Part shown: one piece after another, positions 51,809 through 61,257 of the stretch
How positions within the stretch are numbered: position 1 is the stretch's first letter
How the letters are laid out: each line of letters starts with the position of its first letter
NCBI RefSeq assembly: GCF_014194975.1
Contig: NZ_JACIAY010000010.1
Location: forward strand, 1 to 64,000
Direction: 5' to 3'
Length of the DNA: 64,000 nucleotides
From: Sphingomonas sp. BK580
Lineage (GTDB): Bacteria; Pseudomonadota; Alphaproteobacteria; Sphingomonadales; Sphingomonadaceae
The notes under the pieces: generated by a model
The model's database searches: none
The model's input: only the letters and a program-made list of their open reading frames with translations
What the model was told of the DNA's origin: nothing
Program-made: the position numbers and the translations under genes

Positions 51809-54238
51809 GTGACCCCGACGCTGCCGATCCACGCCGTCCTCTCGGAACTGCTCGCCGCGCTGCGCGACGGCGGCGCCGCGGTGCTGGTGGCGCCGCCCGG
51901 CGCCGGCAAGACCACCGCGGTCGCCCCCGCGCTGCTCACCGAGCGCTGGTGCGACGGCGAGGTCATCGTCACCTCGCCGCGCCGCCTCGCCGCGCGTGCC
52001 GCGGCCGAACGCATGGCGCAGCTCGCCGGCGAACCGGTCGGCCAGACCTTCGGCTATGCCACGCGGCTCGACACCAAGCGCTCCGCCGCGACTCGAGTCA
52101 CGGTCGTCACCGAGGGCATCCTCACCGCGCGGCTCCAGAGCGATCCCGAGCTGACCGGCGTCGCCGCGCTGCTGTTCGACGAGGTGCACGAGCGCAGTCT
52201 CGACGGCGACTTCGGGCTCGCGCTCGCACTCGACGCGCGCGCCGCGCTACGCCCCGACCTGCGCCTCGTCGCCATGTCCGCGACGCTCGACGGCGCGCGC
52301 TTCGCCACCTTGCTCGACGGCGCGTCCGTGGTCGAGAGCGAGGGGCGCAGCTACCCGCTGGAACTGCGCCACCTCGGCCGCGCCGCCGAGGCGCGACTCG
52401 AGGACTCGATGGCGGCCGCGATCCGCCAGGCGCTGCGCGAGCAAGAGGGCGGGGTGCTCGCCTTTCTCCCCGGCGTCGCCGAGATCGAGCGCACTGCCGA
52501 GCGCGTCGGCGACGTGCCCGGGATGCGGCTCCACCGCCTCCACGGCAGCCTCGACCCCGCTGCGCAGCGCGCCGCGATCCGGGCCGAGCCCGACGGCGCG
52601 CGTAAGCTGGTGCTCGCCACCAGCATCGCCGAGACCAGCCTGACGCTCGACGGCATCCGCGTGGTGGTCGACAGCGGTTTGGCGCGGCGCCCGCGCTACG
52701 ACCGCGCCGCGGGGATGACCCGGCTGGTCACCGAGCGCGCCAGCCAGGCCGCCGCGACGCAGCGCGCCGGCCGCGCCGCGCGCCAGGGGCCGGGGGTGGC
52801 CTATCGTCTGTGGGAGGCCGCGGCCACCGCGGGCATGCCGCGTTTCGACCCGCCCGAGATCCTCGAGGCGGATCTCTCCGCGCTCGTGCTCGCCTGTGCG
52901 TTGTGGGGAGTGAGCGGCCCGCGCGACCTGCGCTGGCTCGACGCGCCGCCCGAGGCCGCGGTGACGGAGGCGCGCGCCCGGCTCACCGCGCTCGGCGCGC
53001 TCGACGCCGACTCCCGCCCGACCGCGCACGGCCGCGCGATCGCGGCGTTGCCGATGCCGCCGCGGCTCGCGCACATGCTGCTCGCCGCGCCCGACCCGCG
53101 CCGCGCCGCCGAGGTGGCGGTGCTGCTGCAGGAGCGCGGGCTCGGCGGGCCGGACGCCGACCTGGAGCTGCGGTGGCGCCGCTGGCGCGGCGACCGCTCG
53201 CCCAAGGCGGAGAGCGCGCGCGGGCTGGCGAAGCGCTGGGCGGGGCTGGTGAGGCGCGCGCAGGGCGAGGGCGGGCCCGACTCGATCGGCGCCTGCGTCG
53301 CGCTCGGCTTCCCCGATCGCGTGGCGCGGCGGCGCGACGCTGGCGGCGAGCGCTGGGTGTCGGCCGGCGGGCGCGGGTTCAAGCTCGATCCGACCTCGCC
53401 GCTCGCGACCGCGGAGTGGCTCGCGGTGGCGGAGACGCAAGGCATGGCGGCGGGGGCGCGCATCCTCGCCGCCGCGCCGATCGCGGTGGAGGAGGTGGAG
53501 GCGCTGTTCGCCGACCGGATCGAGACGCGCCGCACCGCCGACTTCGACCCCGCCACCGGCGGCGTGCAGCCGCTGCGCGAGCGCCGGCTCGGCGCGATCC
53601 GGCTGTCGAGCGGGCCCGACAGCACGGCCGACCCCGCGGCGATCGCGGCGGCACTGGTGGAGGGCGTGCGCACGCACGGACTGGCGCTGCTGCCGTGGTC
53701 GCGCGCGGCCGAGGCGCTGCGCACGCGCGCGGTCTACGCAGGCGTGCCGCTCGACGACGCCACGCTGCTGGAGCGGCTCGACGAGTGGCTGCCCGCGCTG
53801 GTCGATGGGAAGCGCCGGCTCGACGCGATCGCGCCGGGCGCGCTGGTCGAGGCGCTGCGCGGGCTGCTCGGCTGGGACTCGCTGCGCGCGATCGATCGCG
53901 TCGCGCCGGCAGACTTCACCAGCCCTGCGGGCTCGACCCACGCGATCGACTATGGCGCCGAAGCGGGGCCGACCGTGGAGCTGCGCGTGCAGGCGCTGTT
54001 CGGGCTCGACCAGCACCCGGTGGTGGGGGCCGAGCGCGTGCCGCTGGTGCTGTCGCTCACCTCGCCCGCGGGCCGCCCGATCCAGACGACGCGCGACCTG
54101 CCGGGCTTCTGGCGCGGCAGCTGGCACGCGGTGGCCAAGGAGATGCGCGGCCGCTACCCGCGCCACCCGTGGCCCGACGATCCCGCCGCCGCCCTCGCGA
54201 CGCTGCGCACCAAGAACGCTGACGCGCGACGGGGATAG
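51809..54238 (+). CDS. hrpB: ATP-dependent RNA helicase HrpB
   Basis: 809 residues from GTG 51809 (MTPTLPIHAVLSELLAAL); a longer frame upstream is repeat DNA. DEAH/RHA helicase motifs: Walker A PPGAGKTT (29-36), TSPRRLAARAAAERMA (Ia), LLFDEVHERS with DEVH 124-127 (II), AMSATLDG (III), ATSIAETSLTLDGI (V) and QRAGRAARQGPG (VI). The HA2 and HrpB C-terminal regions follow, ending in FWRGSWHAVAKEMRGRYPRHPWPDDP, a signature of HrpB. The physiological substrate is unknown. Confidence 0.94.
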   Translation: MTPTLPIHAVLSELLAALRDGGAAVLVAPPGAGKTTAVAPALLTERWCDGEVIVTSPRRLAARAAAERMAQLAGEPVGQTFGYATRLDTKRSAATRVTVVTEGILTARLQSDPELTGVAALLFDEVHERSLDGDFGLALALDARAALRPDLRLVAMSATLDGARFATLLDGASVVESEGRSYPLELRHLGRAAEARLEDSMAAAIRQALREQEGGVLAFLPGVAEIERTAERVGDVPGMRLHRLHGSLDPAAQRAAIRAEPDGARKLVLATSIAETSLTLDGIRVVVDSGLARRPRYDRAAGMTRLVTERASQAAATQRAGRAARQGPGVAYRLWEAAATAGMPRFDPPEILEADLSALVLACALWGVSGPRDLRWLDAPPEAAVTEARARLTALGALDADSRPTAHGRAIAALPMPPRLAHMLLAAPDPRRAAEVAVLLQERGLGGPDADLELRWRRWRGDRSPKAESARGLAKRWAGLVRRAQGEGGPDSIGACVALGFPDRVARRRDAGGERWVSAGGRGFKLDPTSPLATAEWLAVAETQGMAAGARILAAAPIAVEEVEALFADRIETRRTADFDPATGGVQPLRERRLGAIRLSSGPDSTADPAAIAAALVEGVRTHGLALLPWSRAAEALRTRAVYAGVPLDDATLLERLDEWLPALVDGKRRLDAIAPGALVEALRGLLGWDSLRAIDRVAPADFTSPAGSTHAIDYGAEAGPTVELRVQALFGLDQHPVVGAERVPLVLSLTSPAGRPIQTTRDLPGFWRGSWHAVAKEMRGRYPRHPWPDDPAAALATLRTKNADARRG

Positions 54239-54303
54239 AGCGGAGCGGCAAGTACCGGCTGTGCCGACCTTCGGCTCCTCCCCGCCTGAAGGGTGAGGAC
54301 GGC

Positions 54304-54348
54304 CTCGGCTTGGCAGAGGCAAGCCGAGAGGGTGCCCTCCGGGACACC
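54304..54348. repeat. Two tandem hairpins after hrpB
   Basis: CTCGGCTTG-N7-CAAGCCGAG (54304-54328) is a perfect 9-bp stem. GGTGCCC-TCC-GGGACACC (54331-54348) follows directly. Together with the GC-rich sequence from 54278 they form a structured element 65 bases after the hrpB stop. It resembles multi-hairpin dispersed repeats of sphingomonads and may terminate hrpB transcription. Confidence 0.55.
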
Positions 54349-54740
54349 GTCTCTCCCCCACTAGCGCGCGGCACGCGATGGAGGGGTGTCGAGGCTATCC
54401 GAGCAGGGGCGCACGGAATCCCCCGACGATCCTCCCGTCAGCCCTGGGCGATGTCACCTCACTCGCGGCGCACGATCGATACGCGCGTTGACGGTCGATC
54501 GTGGTGCCGCGCGGCAGACAGTCCAGTCGAAGATTCTCCGCACGATTGTGAACATTCACATCGACGATCCGATGTGAGTGGAACATGATCGTACGAACGC
54601 GTCAGTCCGGCGATGTTAGCGCTCACGGCTAAACCGGTTACATTCTCGCCTTGATCTCCTCCGTTGTTTTTCCCATACGCCCAAAAATCATAACAATAGC
54701 CGTGGCAAGCGGCAGTGTTTTCACGGGAGAGAAACGGGTC
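54349..54740 (+). promoter_or_regulatory. Upstream region of TonB-dependent receptor with LacI-like operators
   Basis: Two palindromic sites lie close together: TGTTAGCGCTCAC at 54614-54626, similar to XylR/LacI-type operators known in Caulobacter, and AACCGGTT at 54632-54639. They are followed by an AT-rich stretch (54655-54720). Such sites usually govern carbohydrate-responsive TonB-dependent receptor genes. No regulator gene is next to it. The identity of any binding protein is an inference. Confidence 0.4.
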
Positions 54741-57626
54741 ATGCAAACATCGATCAAGCTGTGCCTGCTATTGGGCAGCATCCTGGGCGGCGCACCCGCG
54801 CTGGCGCAGACCGGCTCGGCGCCCGACGTGCCCGCTACGGTGCCGCAGGAGCAGACGCCCCCTGCCGCCGCGGTCGGTCAGGACAGCCAGGCCGTCACCA
54901 CCGACGCCGGCGCCGCGGGTGACGAGATCGTCGTCACCGGCATCCGCGCCAGCCTCAGTTCCTCCGCGCAAACGAAGCGCGACGCCAACCAGATCGTCGA
55001 CTCGATCAGCGCGGTGGACGTCGGCAAGTTCCCCGACGCCAATATCGCGGAGTCGCTGCAGCGCATCACGGGCGTCGCGATCGACCGCTCGGGTGGCGAG
55101 GGCCAGTTCATCACCGTCCGCGGTCTCGGGCCCGAGTTCAACACCGTCCTCGTCAACGGTCGCGTCATGGCGACCGACAATGCCGGGCGCGAGTTCTCGT
55201 TCGACGTGCTGTCGTCGAACATGATCCAGCGCACCGACGTGTTCAAATCGCCCGTGCCCGAGCTGCAGGAAGGCGGCATCGGCGCGACGGTCAACATCGT
55301 CACCGCGCGCCCGCTGGAGGGCCGCAGCGGCTTCCATGCCGCCGCGCAGATCGGCGGCATCTACGATCGCTCGCGCGAGCGGATCACCCCCGATCTCGCC
55401 GCCACGGTCTCCTACGCCAATCCCGACAAGACCTTCGGCGTATTGCTCGCGGGTTCCTACACCAAGCGCAAGAGCCAGACCGACACGATCGCGATCGACG
55501 GCTGGATCAACGGCCGCCCCGACATCGTCCAGACGATCGGCGGCGTGCCGACGCTGATCACCGGGTCGGACCCGCGCTATCCCGTTACCGGCAACGCCAA
55601 CCTGCCGCAGAGCGTCTATTATCAGCGCGCGCAGGAAGAGCGCGAGCGGATCAACGTATCGGGCGCGGTGCAGTTCAGGCCGGCGGACAATCTCGAGATC
55701 ACCGTCGACGGAATCTACTCGCGCTTCAACATCTCGGGCGTGACGCGCCGGCTCGATAACTTCATGGCGGCACCTTACTACCAGCCGACCTTCGACGACA
55801 CCAACACCGCCACCGGCCTGACGATGCTGGGGCGCGACTTCATCGCCGCCAACCCGCAGTTCCTCGCCGCGAACCCGACGCTGACCAACAACGGCGTCAA
55901 CGCCAAGGTCGACCACGTCTACAACACGACCAACCGCAAGTCGGATAGCTATCAGGTCGGTGCCAACGTCAAGTGGAACCCGACCGAGAACGTCGAGCTG
56001 CGCTTCGATGCCTCCAAGACCGGGGCGAACCGCAACTCGCCCAACGCCTATTACGTCTATGGCGCGCTGCTGCCCTACAGCTACCAGTTCTCGCTCGACG
56101 GCGGGAAGGGCATCCCGTCGATCTCCTACGACAACAGCATCATCAACAACCCCGACCTGATGCGGCTGCACTACATGGGGATCGACGCCAACCGCTCGCG
56201 CGACCGCGGCTCAGAATATCACTTCGACTCCAAGTGGGAGGTCGACGGCTCGATCCTTCGCAACGTCACCCTCGGCGGATCGTACACCGAGCGACGCAAG
56301 ATCAACCGCCAGTTCAATAACAGCGACTCCAACTGCACCTACTGCGGCTATCAGGTGCCGATCGCCGCGGGTCTGCTCCAGACCTACGAGTGGGGTGACC
56401 TGCTCGGCGGCGGGCAGAATATCCCACCCTCGCTGTTTCAGGTCGATCCGCAGGCCTTCCTCGCCTACCTCAACGATCCCGCCACGCTCAACATCCCCTC
56501 GAACGGGCGCACGCCCGAGCAGCAGGCGGCGTATGCGGCGCAGGTGCAGGCGCTGGAGGGCGGGCCGTTCGGCGTGCGCGAGCAGCTGCGCGGCACCGTC
56601 AACGTGCAGGAGCGGCTGACCGCCGGCTATATCAGCATGCAGTTCGGCAACGATCGCTGGACCGGCAATGCCGGCGTGCGCGTGATCCGCACCCAGGTGC
56701 TCTCCTCGGGCTTCGACACGCCGGTGACCGGGATCCGGAACACGCCCGGCGACGATACGCTGCAATATACCTATGGCCCGGCCACCGCGATCGCGGTGCG
56801 CAGCAGCTACGTCAACGCGTTGCCCTCGGCCAACGTGAAGTACAATCTGACCGAGAAGCTGATCGCGCGCGCCGCCTTCTCGCAGACGATCACGCGACCG
56901 ACGCTGACCGACCTGGGCGTCAACAACGATTACGGCGGGCGCATCGCGGTGCCGCTGTCGTCGGGCGGCAACCCCAACCTGCTGCCGTTCCGCTCGACCA
57001 ACTACGACCTGTCGCTGGAATGGTACCTCTCGCGCGTCAGCTACATCAGCGTCGGCGGTTTCTATAAGGACCTGTCAGACTTCCTCGAGCTGCAGACGCT
57101 GCCGGTCGAGCGGTTCGGCCGCGTCTATCAGGACACGCGCACGCGCAACGGGCAGAGCGGCACGATCAAGGGCATCGAGGTCGGCGGGCAATATTCGTTC
57201 GACGCCCTGGGCGGATTCGTCGGCGGCTTCGGCGTGACCGGCAACTACACCTATGTCGCCAGCAGCGCCGAGCGCGACCAGGTGCTGGCGGACTTCCAGT
57301 GCGGCTACAACGGCCTGTCGCCGCACTCGGCGAACGGCAGCGTGTTCTACGAGAAATACGGCATCTCGGCGCGCGTGTCGTACAACTGGCGCTCGGACTA
57401 TCTGCGCAACTGCCGCGACAGCCAGTCACGGCCGCGCAACCGCTCCTCCTACGGCCAGCTCGACTTCAACGTGTCCTACGACCTCACGCCCAACTTCCAG
57501 TTCTACGTGCAGGGCGTGAACGTGACCAACGAGTTCATCGACGAGTGGTCGGCGATCAAGGAGCGCTACCTGCTCCAGCAGGAGACCGGCGCGCGCTACA
57601 ACGTCGGCCTGCGCGTGAAGCTGTGA
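54741..57626 (+). CDS. TonB-dependent receptor (Xanthomonas/Caulobacter type)
   Basis: 961 residues from ATG 54741, with GGGAGAG upstream and a signal peptide (CLLLGSILGGAPALA). A Pro/Ala-rich linker leads to a TonB box (DEIVVTG) and a plug domain: KFPDANIAESLQRITGVAIDRSGGEGQFITVRGL, VLVNGR and GGIGATVNIVTARPL. The 22-strand barrel has typical Asn/Tyr-rich loops and ends in RYNVGLRVKL. It belongs to the large TonB-Xanth-Caul family that imports sugars or oligomers across the outer membrane. LacI-like sites upstream suggest a carbohydrate ligand. No enzyme or regulator gene accompanies it. Confidence 0.93.
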   Translation: MQTSIKLCLLLGSILGGAPALAQTGSAPDVPATVPQEQTPPAAAVGQDSQAVTTDAGAAGDEIVVTGIRASLSSSAQTKRDANQIVDSISAVDVGKFPDANIAESLQRITGVAIDRSGGEGQFITVRGLGPEFNTVLVNGRVMATDNAGREFSFDVLSSNMIQRTDVFKSPVPELQEGGIGATVNIVTARPLEGRSGFHAAAQIGGIYDRSRERITPDLAATVSYANPDKTFGVLLAGSYTKRKSQTDTIAIDGWINGRPDIVQTIGGVPTLITGSDPRYPVTGNANLPQSVYYQRAQEERERINVSGAVQFRPADNLEITVDGIYSRFNISGVTRRLDNFMAAPYYQPTFDDTNTATGLTMLGRDFIAANPQFLAANPTLTNNGVNAKVDHVYNTTNRKSDSYQVGANVKWNPTENVELRFDASKTGANRNSPNAYYVYGALLPYSYQFSLDGGKGIPSISYDNSIINNPDLMRLHYMGIDANRSRDRGSEYHFDSKWEVDGSILRNVTLGGSYTERRKINRQFNNSDSNCTYCGYQVPIAAGLLQTYEWGDLLGGGQNIPPSLFQVDPQAFLAYLNDPATLNIPSNGRTPEQQAAYAAQVQALEGGPFGVREQLRGTVNVQERLTAGYISMQFGNDRWTGNAGVRVIRTQVLSSGFDTPVTGIRNTPGDDTLQYTYGPATAIAVRSSYVNALPSANVKYNLTEKLIARAAFSQTITRPTLTDLGVNNDYGGRIAVPLSSGGNPNLLPFRSTNYDLSLEWYLSRVSYISVGGFYKDLSDFLELQTLPVERFGRVYQDTRTRNGQSGTIKGIEVGGQYSFDALGGFVGGFGVTGNYTYVASSAERDQVLADFQCGYNGLSPHSANGSVFYEKYGISARVSYNWRSDYLRNCRDSQSRPRNRSSYGQLDFNVSYDLTPNFQFYVQGVNVTNEFIDEWSAIKERYLLQQETGARYNVGLRVKL

Positions 57627-57737
57627 GGCGCCAGGGACGCGTGATCTAGCGTGAGGGCTCACTCTTCCCCATCAGGGGAGGGGTCGGGGGGTTGGGTCGA
57701 TTCACGGACGCTACGCCGGCGGAGCGCCCCCAACCCA

Positions 57738-57761
57738 GCCCCGCCCCTGAAGGGGTGGGGC
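57738..57761. terminator. GC-rich hairpin between convergent genes
   Basis: GCCCCGCCCC-TGAA-GGGGTGGGGC pairs over ten positions with one G-T. It lies between the receptor and DNA ligase genes, next to the C-tract. Confidence 0.6.
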
Positions 57762-57762
57762 T

Positions 57763-57780
57763 CCCCCCCCCCCCCCCCCC
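57763..57780. repeat. Poly-C tract of 18 bases
   Basis: Eighteen consecutive C residues directly abut the DNA ligase stop codon (G18 on the ligase coding strand). Homopolymers of this length are prone to slippage or sequencing error, so the true length is uncertain. Confidence 0.9.
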
Positions 57781-59382
57781 TCACGTCACCAGCTTGCGCA
57801 GCCCGGCGAGCGTATCGGCCTCGGCGGCGGGCTTGTCGGTACGGATCCGCGCGATCCGCGGGAAGCGCATCGCCAGCCCGGACTTGTGCCGCTTCGACTC
57901 GTGGATCGAGTCGAAGGCCACCTCCAGCACCAGCGACTTCTCCACCTCGCGCACCGGGCCGAAGCGGTTGAGCGTGTGCTGGCGCACGAAACGGTCGAGC
58001 TGCGCGATCTCCTGGTCGGTGATGCCCTGATAGGCCTTGCCCACCGGCAGCAGCTCGCCCTCGTCGGTCCAGCAGCCGAACGTATAGTCGCTGTACCAGC
58101 TCGAGCGCCGGCCGTTGCCGCGCTGCGCGTACATCATCACGCAGTCGGCGGTGAGCGGGTCGCGCTTCCACTTGTACCACAATCCGGCGCGGCGCCCCGC
58201 CACGTAAGGCGAGTCGCGGCGCTTGAGCATCACGCCCTCGATCGCGGCGTCGCGCGCGCCGGCGCGGATGCCCTCGAGCGCGGTGAAATCCGCCGCCGCG
58301 ATCACGCTGCTGACGTCGAAGCGGGTCGGGTCGAGCCGCGCCGCGAACGCCTCCAGCCGCGCGCGCCGCTCGGTCCAGGGCAAAGCGCGCAGGTCCTCGG
58401 CGCCCTCGAACAGGATGTCGTAGAGCCGGACGAAGGCGGGCGCTTCCTCCAGCATCTTGGCGGAAACGACCTTGCGCCCGAGCCGCTGCTGCAGCGCGTT
58501 GAAGCTGCCCGCGCCCTCGCCCTCGCTCTCGCCGAGCCGCGCCCCCTGCGCGTCGCCGCGCACCATCAGCTCGCCGTCGACCACGCCGTAGGTCGCGAAC
58601 GCCGCGGCCACGTCGGGGAAGGCGGCGGTGACGTCGTCGCCGGTGCGGCTGTAGAGCCGCGTCGCGCCCGCGACATGGACGAGCTGGACGCGGATACCGT
58701 CCCACTTCCACTCGGCCGCGTAATCGGCCAGGTCGACGCGCAGGTCCTCGAGCGGGTGCGCCAGCATGAAGGGGCGGAACACCGGCACGTCCGCCGGGGT
58801 CGGCTGCGCGCCGGTCCCCTCGGCCCAGGCGAACAAGCTGGGGTAGGGCGGCGCGAGCCCGTGCCACACCTCCTCCACCGCCTCGACGTCGAGCCGGAAC
58901 GCGTCGGCCAGCGCCTGTTTCGCGAGCCGCGCCGAGACGCCGACGCGCAGCGCGCCGGTGGCCAGCTTGAGCAAGGCGAAGCGCTCCTCGGCGTCGAGCC
59001 GGTCGAGCATGGCCGCGAGCGCGGCGGGCGCGTCCGAGCGCGACAGATGCATCAGCTGGTCGACCACGGTGCCGACGGTCAGCGGCGTGACGTCGGTCGG
59101 CGGCACATCCGGCACCGGCCAGAGCAGCGCCACCGTCTCGGCGGTGTCGCCGACATAGTCGCGGCTCATCCGGAACAGCACGGGGTCGACGCGCGACTCG
59201 ATCAGCGCGCGGATCAGCGCCGGCTTGACCGCTGGCAGGTCGAGGTCACCGGTCAGCGCCGCCATCGCCCAGCCGCGATCGGGGTCGGGCGTGGCGCGGA
59301 GATAGTCGCCGATTAGCTTGAGCTTGGCGTTGCGCCCGCGTGTGTAGATCAGCGAGTCGAGGAGCGCGGCGAAGGCGTGCAT
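57781..59382 (-). CDS. ATP-dependent DNA ligase (cisplatin damage response type)
   Basis: 533 residues. The N-terminal helical DNA-binding domain (about 1-200) is followed by the adenylation domain with the nucleophile Lys226 in EWKWDGIR (motif I), SRTGDDVTAAFP (Ia), DGELMVRG (III), VRLYDILFEG (IIIa), EGVMLKRRDSPYVAG (IV) and WYKWKRDPLT (V). An OB-fold C-terminus ends in the RFPRIARIRTDK region. Its length and sequence match ligases of the cisplatin damage response family, which usually sit with an exonuclease, a helicase and a phosphoesterase. None of these partners is next to it. Confidence 0.9.
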   Translation of the reverse strand: MHAFAALLDSLIYTRGRNAKLKLIGDYLRATPDPDRGWAMAALTGDLDLPAVKPALIRALIESRVDPVLFRMSRDYVGDTAETVALLWPVPDVPPTDVTPLTVGTVVDQLMHLSRSDAPAALAAMLDRLDAEERFALLKLATGALRVGVSARLAKQALADAFRLDVEAVEEVWHGLAPPYPSLFAWAEGTGAQPTPADVPVFRPFMLAHPLEDLRVDLADYAAEWKWDGIRVQLVHVAGATRLYSRTGDDVTAAFPDVAAAFATYGVVDGELMVRGDAQGARLGESEGEGAGSFNALQQRLGRKVVSAKMLEEAPAFVRLYDILFEGAEDLRALPWTERRARLEAFAARLDPTRFDVSSVIAAADFTALEGIRAGARDAAIEGVMLKRRDSPYVAGRRAGLWYKWKRDPLTADCVMMYAQRGNGRRSSWYSDYTFGCWTDEGELLPVGKAYQGITDQEIAQLDRFVRQHTLNRFGPVREVEKSLVLEVAFDSIHESKRHKSGLAMRFPRIARIRTDKPAAEADTLAGLRKLVT

Positions 59383-59414
59383 GAGGCGCTAACGCTCGAT
59401 CCGCCCCGCGCGCC

Positions 59415-59600
59415 TCAGTCCAGCGTGTCCTTCACCTTCTTCCCCGCGGTGATGCCCAGCACCAGGAAGATCAGGAACAGCGCCAGCGCGATGAAGAACA
59501 GGATCTTGGCGATGCCGACGAAGGCGCCGCCGATGCCGCCGAAGCCGAGCGCGCCGAGCAGCAGCCCGACGACGAGGAAGATCACGGCCAGTTTCAGCAT
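59415..59600 (-). CDS. DUF1328 small membrane protein
   Basis: 61 residues with two membrane helices: [20 protein letters not shown] and [20 protein letters not shown]. Both match the YtjA/DUF1328 family, whose role is unknown but which is often found near stress genes. The reverse-strand ATG at 59600 follows AGGAGC. A Dps gene lies 30 bases upstream on the same strand, so co-expression in stress is possible. Confidence 0.85.
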   Translation of the reverse strand: MLKLAVIFLVVGLLLGALGFGGIGGAFVGIAKILFFIALALFLIFLVLGITAGKKVKDTLD

Positions 59601-59629
59601 CGCTCGGCTCCTTCTACGATCGGCGGGGG

Positions 59630-60127
59630 TCAGGCCTTGCGGCTGGCCTCGAACAGGAACCAGGCGCGCTCCTCGGCCTGGTCGGTCCAGTCGTCGACGA
59701 TGCCGCTGGTGGCATTGTCCTTGGCCTCTTCGGCGGCTTCCTTGACGTCGCGGAAGCGCTGGACGAGCGTGAGATTGTCGTCGCGCAGCTCCGCCAGCAT
59801 CTGCTCGGGCGCGACGAAATCGGCGTCATTGTCGCGGATCGAGCTCCGCCGCGCGATGTCGCCGATCGAGCGCAGCGTGGTGTTGCCGGTCTTGCGCACG
59901 CGCTCGGCGATCGCGTCGGTGGCGCCGAGGATCTGCGCCGCCTGGTCGTCGAGCAGCAGGTGATAGTCGCGGAAGTGCGGCCCCGAGACGTGCCAGTGGA
60001 AGTTCTTGGTCTTGAGGTACAGCGCGTAGCTGTCGGCGAGCGCGGCGTTGAGCGCGTCGGCGACGCTGCGGGTGTCGTTGCGCTGCAGGTCGGTGGGGGT
60101 GTCGAGGGCGGGATTGGTATCGGCCAC
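59630..60127 (-). CDS. dps: Dps family DNA-protection ferritin
   Basis: 165 residues. [29 protein letters not shown] carries the inter-subunit ferroxidase His and Asp residues of Dps, and the C-terminus has the usual helix [16 protein letters not shown]. Dps proteins form dodecamers that oxidise iron with hydrogen peroxide and bind DNA. The N-terminal tail (about 20 residues) has few basic residues. It is upstream of the DUF1328 gene on the same strand. Confidence 0.92.
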   Translation of the reverse strand: MADTNPALDTPTDLQRNDTRSVADALNAALADSYALYLKTKNFHWHVSGPHFRDYHLLLDDQAAQILGATDAIAERVRKTGNTTLRSIGDIARRSSIRDNDADFVAPEQMLAELRDDNLTLVQRFRDVKEAAEEAKDNATSGIVDDWTDQAEERAWFLFEASRKA

Positions 60128-60255
60128 GAGCGGCTCCGTCGTTTCACTGATCGTGAGCGAAACGATGTGGGGCGCGAATGGGTCCGGTCAAGCGGGGGAG
60201 GCAAGATCGTCCCCCTCCGCGCCGTGCAGGGAGGATCAAGTAGGCCGCCGGCGCG

Positions 60256-60564
60256 CTACGCCGCCAGCCGCACCGCACAGGCCGCGGCGAAGGCGCGCGA
60301 CGTCGCCTCGTCCTGCGCGCCGCTCGCCACCGCCTCGCCGAGCAGGCCGAGCCAGTCGTGCACCAGCACGCCGCGCTCGCCGCGCCCGATCGCGGTGCCG
60401 AGCGACTGCGCCACCGTCGCCACCGGCAGCAGCCGGTGCTGCTCGGCGGCGACGCGGATGCCGTCGAGCTCGGGCGCGAGCCGCGCCGGGCCGGCGCGCC
60501 AGTCGATCGCGGCGATGCGCCGCGCCAGATGCGCCTTGATCGCGAGGATATCCATGTCGTTCAT
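60256..60564 (-). CDS. Hypothetical small protein
   Basis: 102 residues, mostly helical, with a hydrophilic start (MNDMDILAIKAHLARRIAAI) and RGERGVLVHDWLGLLGEAVA in the middle. It is not recognised and has no cysteine cluster, signal or membrane helix. It lies in the upstream gap of the Dps gene on the same strand, separated by a GC-rich hairpin region (60206-60236). Confidence 0.5.
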   Translation of the reverse strand: MNDMDILAIKAHLARRIAAIDWRAGPARLAPELDGIRVAAEQHRLLPVATVAQSLGTAIGRGERGVLVHDWLGLLGEAVASGAQDEATSRAFAAACAVRLAA

Positions 60565-60739
60565 GCGCGTGATCCTGCCCGGGTGAGTCCCGACCCGCGC
60601 ATCCTGCGCCCGCGTCCCTTACCTTATGCTTAATGCCGCCCCGCGCTTGACTCCGCGCGCCACATGCGCCAAGCGCCCGCGTCTGACGCGGCGAGGCGAG
60701 CTTCGCCGCTTTCTTGTTTCATTCGCTTAGGAACCGGTC

Positions 60740-60907
60740 ATGGCCAAGCCGACCACCGTCAAGATCAAGCTCGTCAGCTCGGCTGACACCGGCTTCTTCT
60801 ACGTCACCAAGAAGAACCCGCGCACCAAGACCGAGAAGCTGAGCTTCAACAAGTACGACCCCGTCGTGCGCAAGCACGTCGCGTTCAAGGAAGCCAAGAT
60901 CAAGTAA
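60740..60907 (+). CDS. rpmG: 50S ribosomal protein L33
   Basis: 55 residues: [20 protein letters not shown], then [20 protein letters not shown] and [15 protein letters not shown]. This is the cysteine-free form of L33, which does not bind zinc. The gene is monocistronic, with TTAGGAACC as ribosome-binding site and a terminator about 45 bases after the stop. Confidence 0.97.
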   Translation: MAKPTTVKIKLVSSADTGFFYVTKKNPRTKTEKLSFNKYDPVVRKHVAFKEAKIK

Positions 60908-60949
60908 GCGGCGCGGGTGGCCGTGCCGCCCGTCTCCGGTTGATCGCGG

Positions 60950-60980
60950 GAGCCGCGGGCGACGCGCCGGCGGCTCTTTT
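60950..60980 (+). terminator. Rho-independent terminator of rpmG
   Basis: AGCCGCGGGC and GCCGGCGGCT pair at nine of ten positions and are followed by CTTTT at 60976-60980, 42 bases after the rpmG stop. Confidence 0.8.
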
Positions 60981-61108
60981 CGCGTGCGTGCGGTTCGGGG
61001 GCGCTCAGATTGGTTCCGCGCTCGTGTGCAAGCCGGAGCGCGGAGCCGCGACCGCCTCTTATCGAGGCCCTTCGCTCCTGCGGGCGCAGGAGTGGCGGCC
61101 CGCGCTCT

Positions 61109-61246
61109 CTAGCGCTCCTCTCCGCTCGGCTCGGCGTCGATCGTCTGCGGCGGCTGCGGGTGCTTGCCGTGCTCCGGCGCATCCGGGTCAGTCAGCAGTT
61201 CCTCGACGGTCTCTTCCACCGCGTCGTCGCGCTCGTGCTCGCTCAC
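61109..61246 (-). CDS. Small acidic hypothetical protein
   Basis: 45 residues from GTG 61246, preceded by GGAGAG at six bases. The sequence starts MSEHERDDAVEETVEELLTD and is strongly acidic in the first half and Pro-rich in the second. It lies 11 bases downstream of the PRC-barrel gene on the same strand and is probably its operon partner. Too short for family assignment. Confidence 0.6.
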   Translation of the reverse strand: MSEHERDDAVEETVEELLTDPDAPEHGKHPQPPQTIDAEPSGEER

Positions 61247-61257
61247 GCCCACTCTCC

